A stretch of 7,974 bases of DNA from Gammaproteobacteria bacterium (lineage in GTDB: Bacteria > Pseudomonadota > Gammaproteobacteria > Pseudomonadales > Azotimanducaceae). The first letter of the stretch is position 1, and each line of letters begins with the position of its first letter. The DNA lies in the NCBI GenBank assembly GCA_026706425.1, contig JAPOYW010000704.1, positions 1 to 7,974 of the forward strand. The letters run 5' to 3'. The notes under the pieces were generated by a model that saw only the letters and a program-made list of their open reading frames with translations, was not told the origin of the DNA and ran no database searches. The translations under genes were made by a program, and so were the position numbers. Positions 1 through 7,381 of this stretch are shown one piece after another.

Positions 1-1680
1 CTCTACATTCACGGCGGGCTGGCCAGTAAGAGCACCGGCAGGTCCATGTACACCACCCTTCACGGCTTCGCCTTTCAAATCTTCGGCTCCGGTACGGAGA
101 AAACTGACGAGGAGTTCCGAGCCAACCTGAGGCGGCGGCGGGACGAGGAGGCCAGAAAACCGGAGGTCAAGGCCCAGGAAGCCTACGATCTAAACCTGTT
201 CCTGGCGACGCTGTCCGATGACGAGCGCGCCGAGTTCAACGCCATGGCGACCGAACTCGGCAGTGACAATCTACCCCACGCGATCACCATGCCGGAAAGC
301 GACAATCCCACCTACATCGCGTTCAACAAGACCGCCACCAACGACAATCAGCACCGGGACTTCTGGGATCGCGCGTGGCCCGAGCTTCAAGGCGCCGCCA
401 GGAAGTGGGAGACCGCCGATATCGCCGCCACCGACGATCAAGCCCTGCTGGCAGGCATCGCCGAACTCGCCAATGCGGAAGGCCACTACTGGACCAGCAA
501 CGGCGGACACACCTTCGGCGCGGCGAAATCGGTGGACGATCAGCTCCAGGCCTTGTTGAGAGAGGCACGGCCGGATGACCATTTCACCAGCGGCCAGTTC
601 CTGTCCGGCTTCAAGTCCCGGATCATGCAGGCCAACGAGGACATGTTCGCGATCGCCACCCGGATCAAGGCGGCACCTGCGCTCTTCGAGGTGGTGGTCG
701 CCACGCCCGCCCGGCGGCTGATGACCGTTCTCCGGGAACGCAACGACACCGGGGAGCTGTTGGAAGCCATCGAAACCTACCTCGCGACGTACGGCCACCA
801 GGGCTACAGCCTCGACTTCTGCGAGCCGACCCAGCAGGAAGACCCGTCCGCCATGTTCGTGACCCTCAAGAACATGGTGCAACGGGCCGACTACGACCCG
901 GCTCAGCACGAGTCGGAGGCGACGCGCAAACGGGAAGACGCCCTCGCGGAGATCCGCGAACTGCTGGAACCGTTCGAGTACTGGCAGTTCCGCTATCGGA
1001 TGTGGTTCGCCTACCAGTACTACCCCATGCGCGAGGAGTCCTGCTTCGTGCTCGGCACCGCCTGGCCCGTGCTGCGCCGCATGGCGGCCGAGTTGGGGCA
1101 ACGGCTGGTGGACGTCGGCACCCTCGGCGAGCCGAGCGACCTCTACTTCCTCACCAGCGACGAGATCAAGCCCGCCCTTCTCGCGCGAGGGGTCGGCAAG
1201 GCCATGCCTGGATATCTCGCCCTGACCGCAGCGCGCCGGGAACTCAGGGAGGCGCGCAAACGCCTGCACCCACCCGGCACGATTCCCGAGGAAGCCAGGG
1301 AGAACCCGGGCCTGAAGTTCAAGGAGACCCAGTTCAAGAACGACGACTCGAGCGACACCTTGCGCGGCATCCCGGTGAGTCCGGGCATGATCGCCGCGCC
1401 GGCAAGCCGGATCATGAATGCCCAGGAGTTCGACCGCATGCAGCCCGGATCCATCCTGGTCTGCCCGATGACATCCCCCGCCTGGACCCAGCTCTTCGCC
1501 CACGCGGTCGGACTCGTGACGGACATCGGGGGCATCCTCGGCCATGGTTCCATCGTGGCCAGGGAATACGGCATTCCCGCGGTGGTCGGCACCGGCAACG
1601 TCACCCAGCGGGTCGATAGCGGTCAGATCCTCGAGGTGGACGGCGACGCGGGGACGGTTGTCATCCGGACGGACGACTGA
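1..1680 (+). CDS. PEP-utilising enzyme, phospho-histidine (swivelling) domain protein, 5' end outside window
   Basis: This is the C-terminal part of a PEP synthase / rifampicin phosphotransferase-like enzyme. Such enzymes move a phosphate from ATP through a mobile histidine domain to a substrate. The frame is open from base 1. An internal ATG at 46 has only a weak upstream AGG, so the gene probably starts before the window. Counting from that ATG (544 residues), about 100-420 is a helical central domain ending in a segment like the pre-histidine part of RPH (EPSDLYFLTSDEI). About 440-540 is the PEP-utiliser mobile domain, with the motif GGILGHGSIVAREYGIPAVVG region around His500. The usual S-H-A-A is G-H-G-S here, but the histidine is kept. 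The ATP-grasp nucleotide-binding domain is not in the visible part; it may lie upstream in the same gene or in a separate one. The substrate cannot be told. It converges on the binding-protein gene with a 20-bp gap. Confidence 0.85.
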   Translation, partial: LYIHGGLASKSTGRSMYTTLHGFAFQIFGSGTEKTDEEFRANLRRRRDEEARKPEVKAQEAYDLNLFLATLSDDERAEFNAMATELGSDNLPHAITMPESDNPTYIAFNKTATNDNQHRDFWDRAWPELQGAARKWETADIAATDDQALLAGIAELANAEGHYWTSNGGHTFGAAKSVDDQLQALLREARPDDHFTSGQFLSGFKSRIMQANEDMFAIATRIKAAPALFEVVVATPARRLMTVLRERNDTGELLEAIETYLATYGHQGYSLDFCEPTQQEDPSAMFVTLKNMVQRADYDPAQHESEATRKREDALAEIRELLEPFEYWQFRYRMWFAYQYYPMREESCFVLGTAWPVLRRMAAELGQRLVDVGTLGEPSDLYFLTSDEIKPALLARGVGKAMPGYLALTAARRELREARKRLHPPGTIPEEARENPGLKFKETQFKNDDSSDTLRGIPVSPGMIAAPASRIMNAQEFDRMQPGSILVCPMTSPAWTQLFAHAVGLVTDIGGILGHGSIVAREYGIPAVVGTGNVTQRVDSGQILEVDGDAGTVVIRTDD

Positions 1681-1700
1681 CTCGTTCCATGCCGCCGGCG

Positions 1701-3590
1701 TCAACGTTCCCTGTCGAGACGCGCGGCCTTGGATTCGTCGTACCACCAGCCGTCGGGGTAGGCCGGTCGATAGAGCGGTTCGGGCGGGCGTCCGAACTTG
1801 TCCCAGTGCAACGTACGACGCTGATCGATCGCATAGAGCGGGATCAGGTAGTGGTCCCATAGCAATACCCGGTCAAGGGCGCGACACGCCGCAATCACTT
1901 GATCGAGGGTCTCGGCCGCTTCGGCCTTCTCGACGAGAAAGTCGACCACGGCGTCGCTAACGCCGACCACGTTGCGAGACCCTTCCCGCCCCGTCGAGGT
2001 CGAGTGGAAGTGGGAGCGCAACTCCAGCGTCGGCGGCATCAGAATGCCGTAGCCCTGGACGAGCACTTCGTACTCGTGGTGGCGGGTGCGATTGGTGTAT
2101 TGGCCGACATCCACGACACGGATCCTCGCCTCGATGCCGAGTTGCCGAAGCGCTGCGGACCAGGGCAGCAGGATTCGCGTGTGGTCGGGATCCAGGGTCA
2201 GCAACTCGAGCGTGAACGGTGCCCCGCTGGCATCGCGCAGCGCACCGTCGTCGATCCGCCAACCGGATGCGGCGAGCAGGTCCCGCGCTTCGAGCAGGTT
2301 CCCCTTGGACGTGGTCGGGTTTGTGGTCTTCGGGTAGCCGAAGGGTCGCTCGAAGAGTGCCGAAGGCAGTGCGTCCCGAAACCGCGACAGCAGCGAGATC
2401 TCGTCTTCGCTGGGCAAGCCGGTGGCCGACAAGATGGTCCCCGGCCAATAGCTCAGTGCCCTTGTGCGCTGGCCGTGGTACAGCTTCTCGTTGATCCACT
2501 CGTAGTTCAATGCCAGTGCGAGTGACTTGCGCACGCGCCGGTCGGCCAACCTGGGCACCTGGCTGTTCAGGACGATGGCTATCCCGATGCCCACCGAAAT
2601 GCCGTATTCCCGACGGGTCTTCCTGATCCGTCCGCTATCGAGATCGGCGCCCGCGTAGCCGGTCACCCAATACCGAATGTCGTCCTCGTCCAGCATGTCG
2701 ATGAGCCCTTTGCGGAAGGCTTCCCTTGCGACTGTGCTGTCGCGGTACACCTCGTAGCGCACCGTGTCGAAGTTGTACCGGCCGGCGTTGATGGGAAGGT
2801 CCCTGCCCCAATAGCGCAGATTGCGTTCGTACTCGATATAACGGCCCGCCCTCACCTCCCTGATGCGGTAGGGCCCGCTGGAGACGGGTGGTTCGAGGGT
2901 ATGGGCCGACGGATCCCGGTCGCGCCAATAGTGCTGCGGCAGGATGGCGATGTACTGGATCAACGTGACGTGATCGTGCGTCAGGGGGGCGTCGATGCGA
3001 AACGCCACGTGGCGTTCGTCCAGCGCTTCGACCGACTCGATGAAGCGGAAGAAGTACCCTGCCCCCAACTCGTTCTTCCGCATTTCGAAGGTGAACACGA
3101 CATCGTCGGCGGTGATCGGCACGCCGTCGTCCCACTTTGCCTCTGGATGGATTCTGAATACGATCATCCGCTCGTCGGCAACCGCGATGCCGTCCGCGAG
3201 ACGGCCGTAGAACGCCGTGATCTCGTCCCCACCCCGCACGATGAGCGTGTCGCCGCGGTACAGGTACCCGGATGGCGCGCCGGTCTCGCCCTGTGCCATC
3301 GGTGCCAGCGTGTCGAACGAGAAGGGATGTGCAAGGACCAGCTTGCCGCCCTTGGGAGCGTCGGGATTCAGGTAGTCGAAGTGGGTGAAGTCAGCCGGAT
3401 ACTTCAGGTCGTGGAAGAACGCGATCCCATGCTTGAATTCCAATTCCTCAAAGGGGACCGCGATGGCCGTACACGGTAGGCCGAGGACAGGCAGAACGGC
3501 GAAACCAAGCGTCGCCAAGCCACGTATGCCGCCCGGCCTGTAGCGTGACATCGTGGCCACTATGCGTGTGCGGTTTCGCCACCCATTCAT
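1701..3590 (-). CDS. YejA-like periplasmic oligopeptide-binding protein (ABC transporter family 5)
   Basis: This is an extracellular solute-binding protein (SBP_bac_5) of 629 residues from the ATG at 3590, or 616 from the ATG at 3551; E. coli YejA is of similar length. From the 3551 start, an N-terminal Sec signal has an Arg-rich n-region and a hydrophobic core, and ends in CTAIA before VPFEELEF (cleavage after about residue 31). YejA hallmarks follow: FTHFDYLNPDAPKGGK near the N-terminus, WDDGVPITADDVVFTFE, and near the C-terminus LDRVLLWDHYLIPLY, HWDKFG and WWYDESKAARL. YejA delivers peptides and microcin C to the YejBEF importer. The ligand here is unknown and no permease or ATPase gene is in the window. 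Neither start has a clear Shine-Dalgarno site. The frame continues upstream to 3749, but that part overlaps the serine hydrolase gene and looks non-coding. Probably co-transcribed with the hydrolase. Confidence 0.9.
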   Translation of the reverse strand: MNGWRNRTRIVATMSRYRPGGIRGLATLGFAVLPVLGLPCTAIAVPFEELEFKHGIAFFHDLKYPADFTHFDYLNPDAPKGGKLVLAHPFSFDTLAPMAQGETGAPSGYLYRGDTLIVRGGDEITAFYGRLADGIAVADERMIVFRIHPEAKWDDGVPITADDVVFTFEMRKNELGAGYFFRFIESVEALDERHVAFRIDAPLTHDHVTLIQYIAILPQHYWRDRDPSAHTLEPPVSSGPYRIREVRAGRYIEYERNLRYWGRDLPINAGRYNFDTVRYEVYRDSTVAREAFRKGLIDMLDEDDIRYWVTGYAGADLDSGRIRKTRREYGISVGIGIAIVLNSQVPRLADRRVRKSLALALNYEWINEKLYHGQRTRALSYWPGTILSATGLPSEDEISLLSRFRDALPSALFERPFGYPKTTNPTTSKGNLLEARDLLAASGWRIDDGALRDASGAPFTLELLTLDPDHTRILLPWSAALRQLGIEARIRVVDVGQYTNRTRHHEYEVLVQGYGILMPPTLELRSHFHSTSTGREGSRNVVGVSDAVVDFLVEKAEAAETLDQVIAACRALDRVLLWDHYLIPLYAIDQRRTLHWDKFGRPPEPLYRPAYPDGWWYDESKAARLDRER

Positions 3591-3634
3591 GACGGGACTG
3601 TTGTCAACCACGTAGGCGACTGAACGGTGCCGAG

Positions 3635-4867
3635 CTAGTCGATCGCCTGGTAGACCAGCGCCCTGACCTTGCCGAAGTCGTCCAAGCCCCAGGCGGGGAG
3701 GATCTGGGTCATGTAGACGACGGTCAGCTTCTCGGCCGGGTCCACCCAATACGACGTGTGGTAGGCACCGCCCCAGTTGAACTCGCCGGGCGATCCGAGT
3801 TGGCTGCGCAGGCCAGGGTCCGACACGGTCCCGAAGCCGAGGCCGAATCCGCCGCCCGGAAACGCTGCAGCGAGGTCGCCCAGGTTGTCCGTGGTCATCA
3901 GTTCGACGGACTTGCGCGACAGGATCGGTCCCCCGCCACGCCGGATGGCTTCCAGGAACCGGGTGTAGTCGACCGTGGTGGAGAGCAGACCGGCACCCCC
4001 CGAGAAGCTCCGCCGCGGGCCCGCCACGTAGTGGCCCTGACCGTGGAAGGGCGTGTCGGCCTCGGGCAGCGCCAGTTCGCCGGCCCGGGTACGCGAATAC
4101 ACGACCGCCAGACGGTCGCGCTTGGCCGGCGGCAGGTAGAACGATGTGTCCGTCATGCCGAGCGGCGCGAACATCTCGGTCGCGAGGAACTCATCGAGCG
4201 TCGTGCCGCTCGCCACTTCGACGAGCGCCCCGAGAATGTCGGTGTTGTACCCGTATACCCATCGTTCGCCCGGTTGGGCGTCCATGGGCATTCCCCCAAT
4301 GCGTCGAACCGTCTCGCGGATGGGTTCGTCGCGATGCCCGAAGTACCAATGCTGGAGGCCGGCGGTCTGCCACTGCTCCGCGGCTGGACCATACCCGTAG
4401 CCGATCCCGGCGGTATGGGTCAGGAGATCCCGAATCGTGATGGGGCGCGCGGCGTCTACGATCTCGTAGCCGCCCTCGTCCCCTGCGACCGCAACGCGGG
4501 TGGCGGCATACTCGGGCAGCAAGTCGCCGGCCGGTTGGGTGATGAGCAGCGCGCCGCGCTCCTGCAGCATCAGGACGGCTGCGCTGACGAGGGCCTTGGA
4601 CATCGACGCAATGCGGAAGATGGTGTCTGTCTGCATGGCAGCGCCGGCATCGCGGTCCCGAAATCCCGTCGCGCGGTGGTAGACGGTACGGCCGTCGTGG
4701 GTGACCTGGAGAACGGCACCGGGTATCTTGCCTTCGTCCACGTAGGCATCGAGGAAGGCGTCGAGCCGGGCAAGACGTTCCGACGACACGCCGGCCAGCG
4801 ACGGCAGCGCCAGCGCGCAGACGGCAAGAATCAAGAGACGACGTTGGACGCTTCGGGTACAGGGCAT
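3635..4867 (-). CDS. Exported serine hydrolase, class C beta-lactamase / EstB family
   Basis: This 410-residue protein belongs to the beta-lactamase-related family (PF00144), which includes AmpC, DD-peptidases and EstB-like esterases. A Sec signal (QRRLLILAVCALALPSLAG, residues 8-26) predicts export. The nucleophile motif SxxK is S88-M-S-K91 in RIASMSKA, followed by DLLTHTAG (147-154). The second motif reads Y205-G-Y-N rather than a strict Y-x-N, as in EstB-like esterases where Y-S-x replaces it. Near the C-terminus NWGGAYHTSYWVDP (364-377) takes the place of the KTG box, again EstB-like. This favours an esterase or peptidase over a true beta-lactamase. I chose ATG 4867 because GGAG lies 10 bases upstream and the signal peptide then begins at once; ATG 4891 and 4984 are possible but add Arg-rich sequence. 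The binding-protein gene follows 44 bp downstream on the same strand. Confidence 0.9.
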   Translation of the reverse strand: MPCTRSVQRRLLILAVCALALPSLAGVSSERLARLDAFLDAYVDEGKIPGAVLQVTHDGRTVYHRATGFRDRDAGAAMQTDTIFRIASMSKALVSAAVLMLQERGALLITQPAGDLLPEYAATRVAVAGDEGGYEIVDAARPITIRDLLTHTAGIGYGYGPAAEQWQTAGLQHWYFGHRDEPIRETVRRIGGMPMDAQPGERWVYGYNTDILGALVEVASGTTLDEFLATEMFAPLGMTDTSFYLPPAKRDRLAVVYSRTRAGELALPEADTPFHGQGHYVAGPRRSFSGGAGLLSTTVDYTRFLEAIRRGGGPILSRKSVELMTTDNLGDLAAAFPGGGFGLGFGTVSDPGLRSQLGSPGEFNWGGAYHTSYWVDPAEKLTVVYMTQILPAWGLDDFGKVRALVYQAID

Positions 4868-4877
4868 GGGATCGATT

Positions 4878-4881
4878 CTCC
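4878..4881 (-). promoter_or_regulatory. Ribosome binding site supporting the 4867 start
   Basis: On the minus strand GGAG (within CCCGGAGAATC) lies 10 bases before the ATG at 4867. The spacing is slightly long, but it is the best Shine-Dalgarno match among the three possible starts, and it decides in favour of the start that places the signal peptide at the N-terminus. Confidence 0.45.
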
Positions 4882-5048
4882 GGGAGGTCATCTTGCTCAA
4901 CTCGGCGTCACGGCGAGGGCGCGCACGTGGCCGAACTCGCGGCGCGGTTTGGTGCGCGCTACCCAACGACCGGGCGCCCGTCAAGAACCGCCGAGGTCAT
5001 GGTCCCAATCACTCTGCGGGACTTCGTTCGCCGACAAGGGTCGATGCG

Positions 5049-5077
5049 TTGACACGCTGTGCAATCTACATCATTCT
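5049..5077 (+). promoter_or_regulatory. Candidate weak sigma70-type promoter for the methyltransferase
   Basis: A perfect -35 hexamer TTGACA occurs at 5049-5054. At a 17-base spacing, 5072-5077 reads CATTCT, which matches only three of six -10 positions (A2, T3, T6). It lies in the AT-richer stretch just before the methyltransferase start, which would give a leader of about 45 bases. The -10 is poor, so this is only a candidate. Confidence 0.3.
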
Positions 5078-5118
5078 GTTGATCGCGGTGTGGTTGAGCA
5101 CCGCATGGCCTTACACAC

Positions 5119-5123
5119 GGAAG
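5119..5123 (+). promoter_or_regulatory. Ribosome binding site of the methyltransferase
   Basis: GGAAG lies five bases before the ATG at 5129. The alternative in-frame ATG at 5105 has no purine-rich site before it. This is the reason for placing the methyltransferase start at 5129. Confidence 0.5.
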
Positions 5124-5128
5124 TTACG

Positions 5129-6448
5129 ATGGCCGCAACCCCGATATCAGTCAGCCTGCCGGTAGAGGAACACAACCTAACGACCGAGCCCTCCGTGCTT
5201 GGGTCGGCCTGCAATGCGTCTGCCGGTTCACTGACGGACAATGAGGTGGCCACCGCCTCCTCGCATCTCCCGGGGCGCGGGAGCGGACTTGCCGTCGAGC
5301 AGCGTTGGACTGCCATTGACCTGTTCTGCGGGGCCGGTGGCCTCTCAGAGGGTTTCCGACAAGCAGGCTTTGTCATTCTCGCGGGCAACGACATCGAACC
5401 CTTCGCAATCGAGACCTTTGCGAAGAACCACCCAGGGTCGAAGGCGCTAGCGGGACCCGTCCAGAATCTGTCCGCACTAGATCTTCTGCGGGCTGCCGCA
5501 TTGAACAAGGGGGACTTGGACTGTCTCATTGGCGGCCCGCCGTGCCAAGCGTTTAGCGTCTACAACCACCAGCGGGGAATGCACGACGAACGTAGCGGGC
5601 TGTTTCGCGAATACCTACGCATCGTCGATGGGCTCATGCCGAAGTGGGTCGTTATGGAGAACGTCACCGGCATCACGTCGGCCGGAGACGGCCAAGCCGT
5701 TGACCATATCGTCTCCGGCCTAGGGGAACTCGGCTATACCGTCGAAATGAACACTCTCCGCGCTGAGGAATATGGAGTACCTCAGGAACGTCGCCGCGTC
5801 TTCTTCATTGGTAATCGGCTGGGCTTGCCCGTCCAATGGCCTAAACGAACTCATGGATCCGGACTGGTTCCCTTCGTCACGGTGTGGGATGCAATCGAGG
5901 ATCTTCCTCGGCTCGGCAACGGCGAGGTTCCGGATCAGCCGACCTACTACGACGTGTCACCGTCGTCCGACTATCAAAGCTACCTTCGCGGCAACGCCAC
6001 GATCGTGGCCAACCATGAGGCGCCTCGCCTCGCGCCGATCAACCTGCAGCGTATGAAGTACATACCAGAGGGCGGTAGCTGGCGCGACGTCCCCTTTGAA
6101 CTGCTTCCCGCAGGTATGAAACGGGCACGGCGGTGTGACCACACGAAGCGGTACGGTCGGCTCCGCAAGGATGGGCTTTCCTCAACTATCCTGACGAAGT
6201 GCGACGTGCATTGGGGTGCCTTCATCCATCCCGAGCAGGACCGCGCTCTGTCGGTACGCGAAGCGGCCCGGCTGCAGTCGTTTCCCGATGCGTTCTGGTT
6301 CGCGGGACCACGCACGGAGCAGTACGTGCAAGTCGGGAACGCAGTGCCTCCTCTTCTGGCAAAACACGTCGGCCACGCATTAGTCGCGGCCACTTCGAAC
6401 GAATCCGAGCGCACGGCCCGGCTGGAATCCTGTTCGCGGGACGTTTAG
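5129..6448 (+). CDS. C5-cytosine DNA methyltransferase (type II modification enzyme)
   Basis: This 439-residue Dcm-family enzyme transfers a methyl group from S-adenosylmethionine to cytosine C5 in a specific DNA sequence. All key motifs are present and in order: motif I DLFCGAGG (64-71, SAM binding), motif IV GGPPCQAFS with catalytic Cys139, motif VI ENV (177-179), motif VIII QERRRVFFIG (219-228), REAARLQSFPD (378-387) and motif X QVGNAVPP (401-408). The region between motif VIII and about 355 should hold the target-recognition domain, including RYGRLRKDGLSSTI. The first 59 residues, before motif I, are Ser/Thr-rich and resemble nothing I know. The start at 5129 is chosen for GGAAG five bases upstream; ATG 5105 would add eight residues. 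It ends 15 bases from the stop of the convergent endonuclease gene, so it is its likely partner. Target sequence unknown. Confidence 0.96.
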   Translation: MAATPISVSLPVEEHNLTTEPSVLGSACNASAGSLTDNEVATASSHLPGRGSGLAVEQRWTAIDLFCGAGGLSEGFRQAGFVILAGNDIEPFAIETFAKNHPGSKALAGPVQNLSALDLLRAAALNKGDLDCLIGGPPCQAFSVYNHQRGMHDERSGLFREYLRIVDGLMPKWVVMENVTGITSAGDGQAVDHIVSGLGELGYTVEMNTLRAEEYGVPQERRRVFFIGNRLGLPVQWPKRTHGSGLVPFVTVWDAIEDLPRLGNGEVPDQPTYYDVSPSSDYQSYLRGNATIVANHEAPRLAPINLQRMKYIPEGGSWRDVPFELLPAGMKRARRCDHTKRYGRLRKDGLSSTILTKCDVHWGAFIHPEQDRALSVREAARLQSFPDAFWFAGPRTEQYVQVGNAVPPLLAKHVGHALVAATSNESERTARLESCSRDV

Positions 6449-6451
6449 AAC

Positions 6452-6471
6452 GGCCCTGGCTCCCTAGGGCT
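6452..6471. terminator. Small hairpin between the two convergent restriction-modification genes
   Basis: GCCCT (6453-6457) pairs with AGGGC (6466-6470) around an eight-base loop, with a possible G-U closing pair. It lies between the methyltransferase stop (6448) and the end of the endonuclease gene, overlapping the endonuclease stop codon. There is no T-tract on either side and the stem is only five base pairs, so a role as a shared terminator is weakly supported. Confidence 0.2.
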
Positions 6472-7381
6472 GCTGCCGGTTGAGCGCGGCATCAACAGCA
6501 GCACCGTAGACGTTCGGATCCGGTAGGTTCATGGGCGACGTGAAGGCGATTGCGACTTGGTCGACGGTGGTCGTGAACTGTCCGGCCAGAACCATGCTTC
6601 GGTGGTAGCCAGAAGGGGCGATCGGGCCCAACTCGTAGCTGCGGAACGTGATCGTCCCCGTGCTCGGATGATATTCGTGTAGGTTGCCACCAAGTCGGTC
6701 TCGAATCCGATCATAGACCTGCTTGGGGCACACGAAATACAGACCTTTCGTGCACCTAGCCTCCCTGCGGAGCACACGCCCCTTGTAGATCAATTGCGGC
6801 AAGATTCGTTTGTTCACGTTCTCCCAGTTGATCCCCGCATCGCTGTAGCCCGGAGTCCGTCCTTGGCGGTCGCGGTACCGTTCGCGTCTAAAGAACGACT
6901 GAACCTGGTCGGTGTAGTTGCCCGTCGTGTCGACAGTTTGGACTTCTACAGCTGTCAGCTCGACAAGGTAGCCATCGCGGTCCAGCTTCGCGAGAATCCA
7001 GTCCACGTAGTACTTGCGGCTCTCTGCCGGGCTCGTGCCGCGAGGACGTGGCAAAGGTAGCTCTTGGCCCCAGTAGCGACCAAAGACGGCCACCTCGTTG
7101 CCTGTCATTGCGCCTGCAGAAACACGCTCGGCAACGTCCGATGGACGGTCGAGTTCGGTTTCTGTTCCGAAGGTCGCAGCAGAGATCTCCGCCAAGATCC
7201 TGAAGTTGCCCTCGTACATGCGATTCGGACAGCAAATGACGGGATCCGGTTGGGTCAACTGTCGAACCGAGCACGCCCCATGGTTCGGCTTTATGCAATC
7301 GCTTCTGACAAACGGACAACGTCTTCCCGACACATTTCGAGCGGCCTCATGGTCCAATGGCGCCAGTCCAAAGAACTCCGC
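6464..7381 (-). CDS. NotI-family type II restriction endonuclease, 5' end unclear or truncated
   Basis: This is 305 residues counted from Ala in AEFFG at 7381. From memory of NotI, the match runs in order: AEFFG and EAARN at the N-terminus; a Cys cluster C22, C29, C37 and C50/C51 (CPF...C.K...C...CPNR), which in NotI forms a Cys4 metal site; then D127-W, E146-V-Q148 (AVEVQTVD, followed by GNYTDQV), matching the NotI D...ExQ variant of the PD-(D/E)xK nuclease core; then CTKGLYFVCPKQVYDRI (210-226), like the NotI CAGTGFAIPQSVW segment. The enzyme would cut unmethylated DNA at a specific site. Its partner is the convergent methyltransferase. No ATG, GTG or TTG precedes AEFFG in the conserved part. 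In-frame candidates are CTG 7366 (GGAG nine bases upstream) and TTG 7357, both inside the conserved region. The first codons may have been lost at the junction with the propeller gene, so activity is uncertain. Confidence 0.85.
   Translation of the reverse strand, partial: AEFFGLAPLDHEAARNVSGRRCPFVRSDCIKPNHGACSVRQLTQPDPVICCPNRMYEGNFRILAEISAATFGTETELDRPSDVAERVSAGAMTGNEVAVFGRYWGQELPLPRPRGTSPAESRKYYVDWILAKLDRDGYLVELTAVEVQTVDTTGNYTDQVQSFFRRERYRDRQGRTPGYSDAGINWENVNKRILPQLIYKGRVLRREARCTKGLYFVCPKQVYDRIRDRLGGNLHEYHPSTGTITFRSYELGPIAPSGYHRSMVLAGQFTTTVDQVAIAFTSPMNLPDPNVYGAAVDAALNRQQP

Larger units (their letters stand above)
4868..5128. other. Divergent intergenic region spanning the left edge of the restriction-modification block
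   Basis: These 261 bases separate the serine hydrolase (leftward) from the methyltransferase (rightward). Hand-counted GC drops from 46/60 at 4921-4980 to 36/60 at 4981-5040 and 30/60 at 5041-5100, so the left edge of the low-GC block lies roughly at 4981-5045. I saw no tRNA, no recombinase remnant and no clear direct repeat. Minus-strand translation in three frames shows no Asp-box motif, so the missing 3' half of the beta-propeller gene is not here. A perfect 10-bp palindrome (cgggcgcccg) sits at 4971-4980 near the edge, with no assigned role. Confidence 0.5.

Noticed and set aside
271..1860. 529-codon minus-strand open frame opposite the PEP-utilising gene
   Set aside because: Its composition is typical of an antisense shadow, and the opposite strand carries a clear conserved domain protein. 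It also overlaps the end of the binding-protein gene.
1957..3479. Several 160-210 codon frames on both strands within the binding-protein gene
   Set aside because: They overlap a conserved SBP family 5 coding sequence and show no recognisable motifs.
3591..3749. Upstream in-frame extension of the binding protein to an ATG at 3749
   Set aside because: It would put about 50 Arg/Gly/Asp-rich residues before the signal peptide and overlap the serine hydrolase gene by 115 bases. Starts at 3590 or 3551 fit a secreted protein.
3758..5128. Long plus-strand open frame running into the methyltransferase from far upstream
   Set aside because: It lies antisense to the well-supported serine hydrolase, its translation is Arg/Gly-rich without any family likeness, and GC-rich DNA commonly leaves such frames open. 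The methyltransferase has its own start and ribosome site at 5129.
4868..5128. Search for the missing 3' half of the propeller gene on the far side of the restriction-modification genes
   Set aside because: Three-frame minus-strand reading shows stops and no SxDxGxxW motif, so a simple split-by-insertion picture is not supported within the window.
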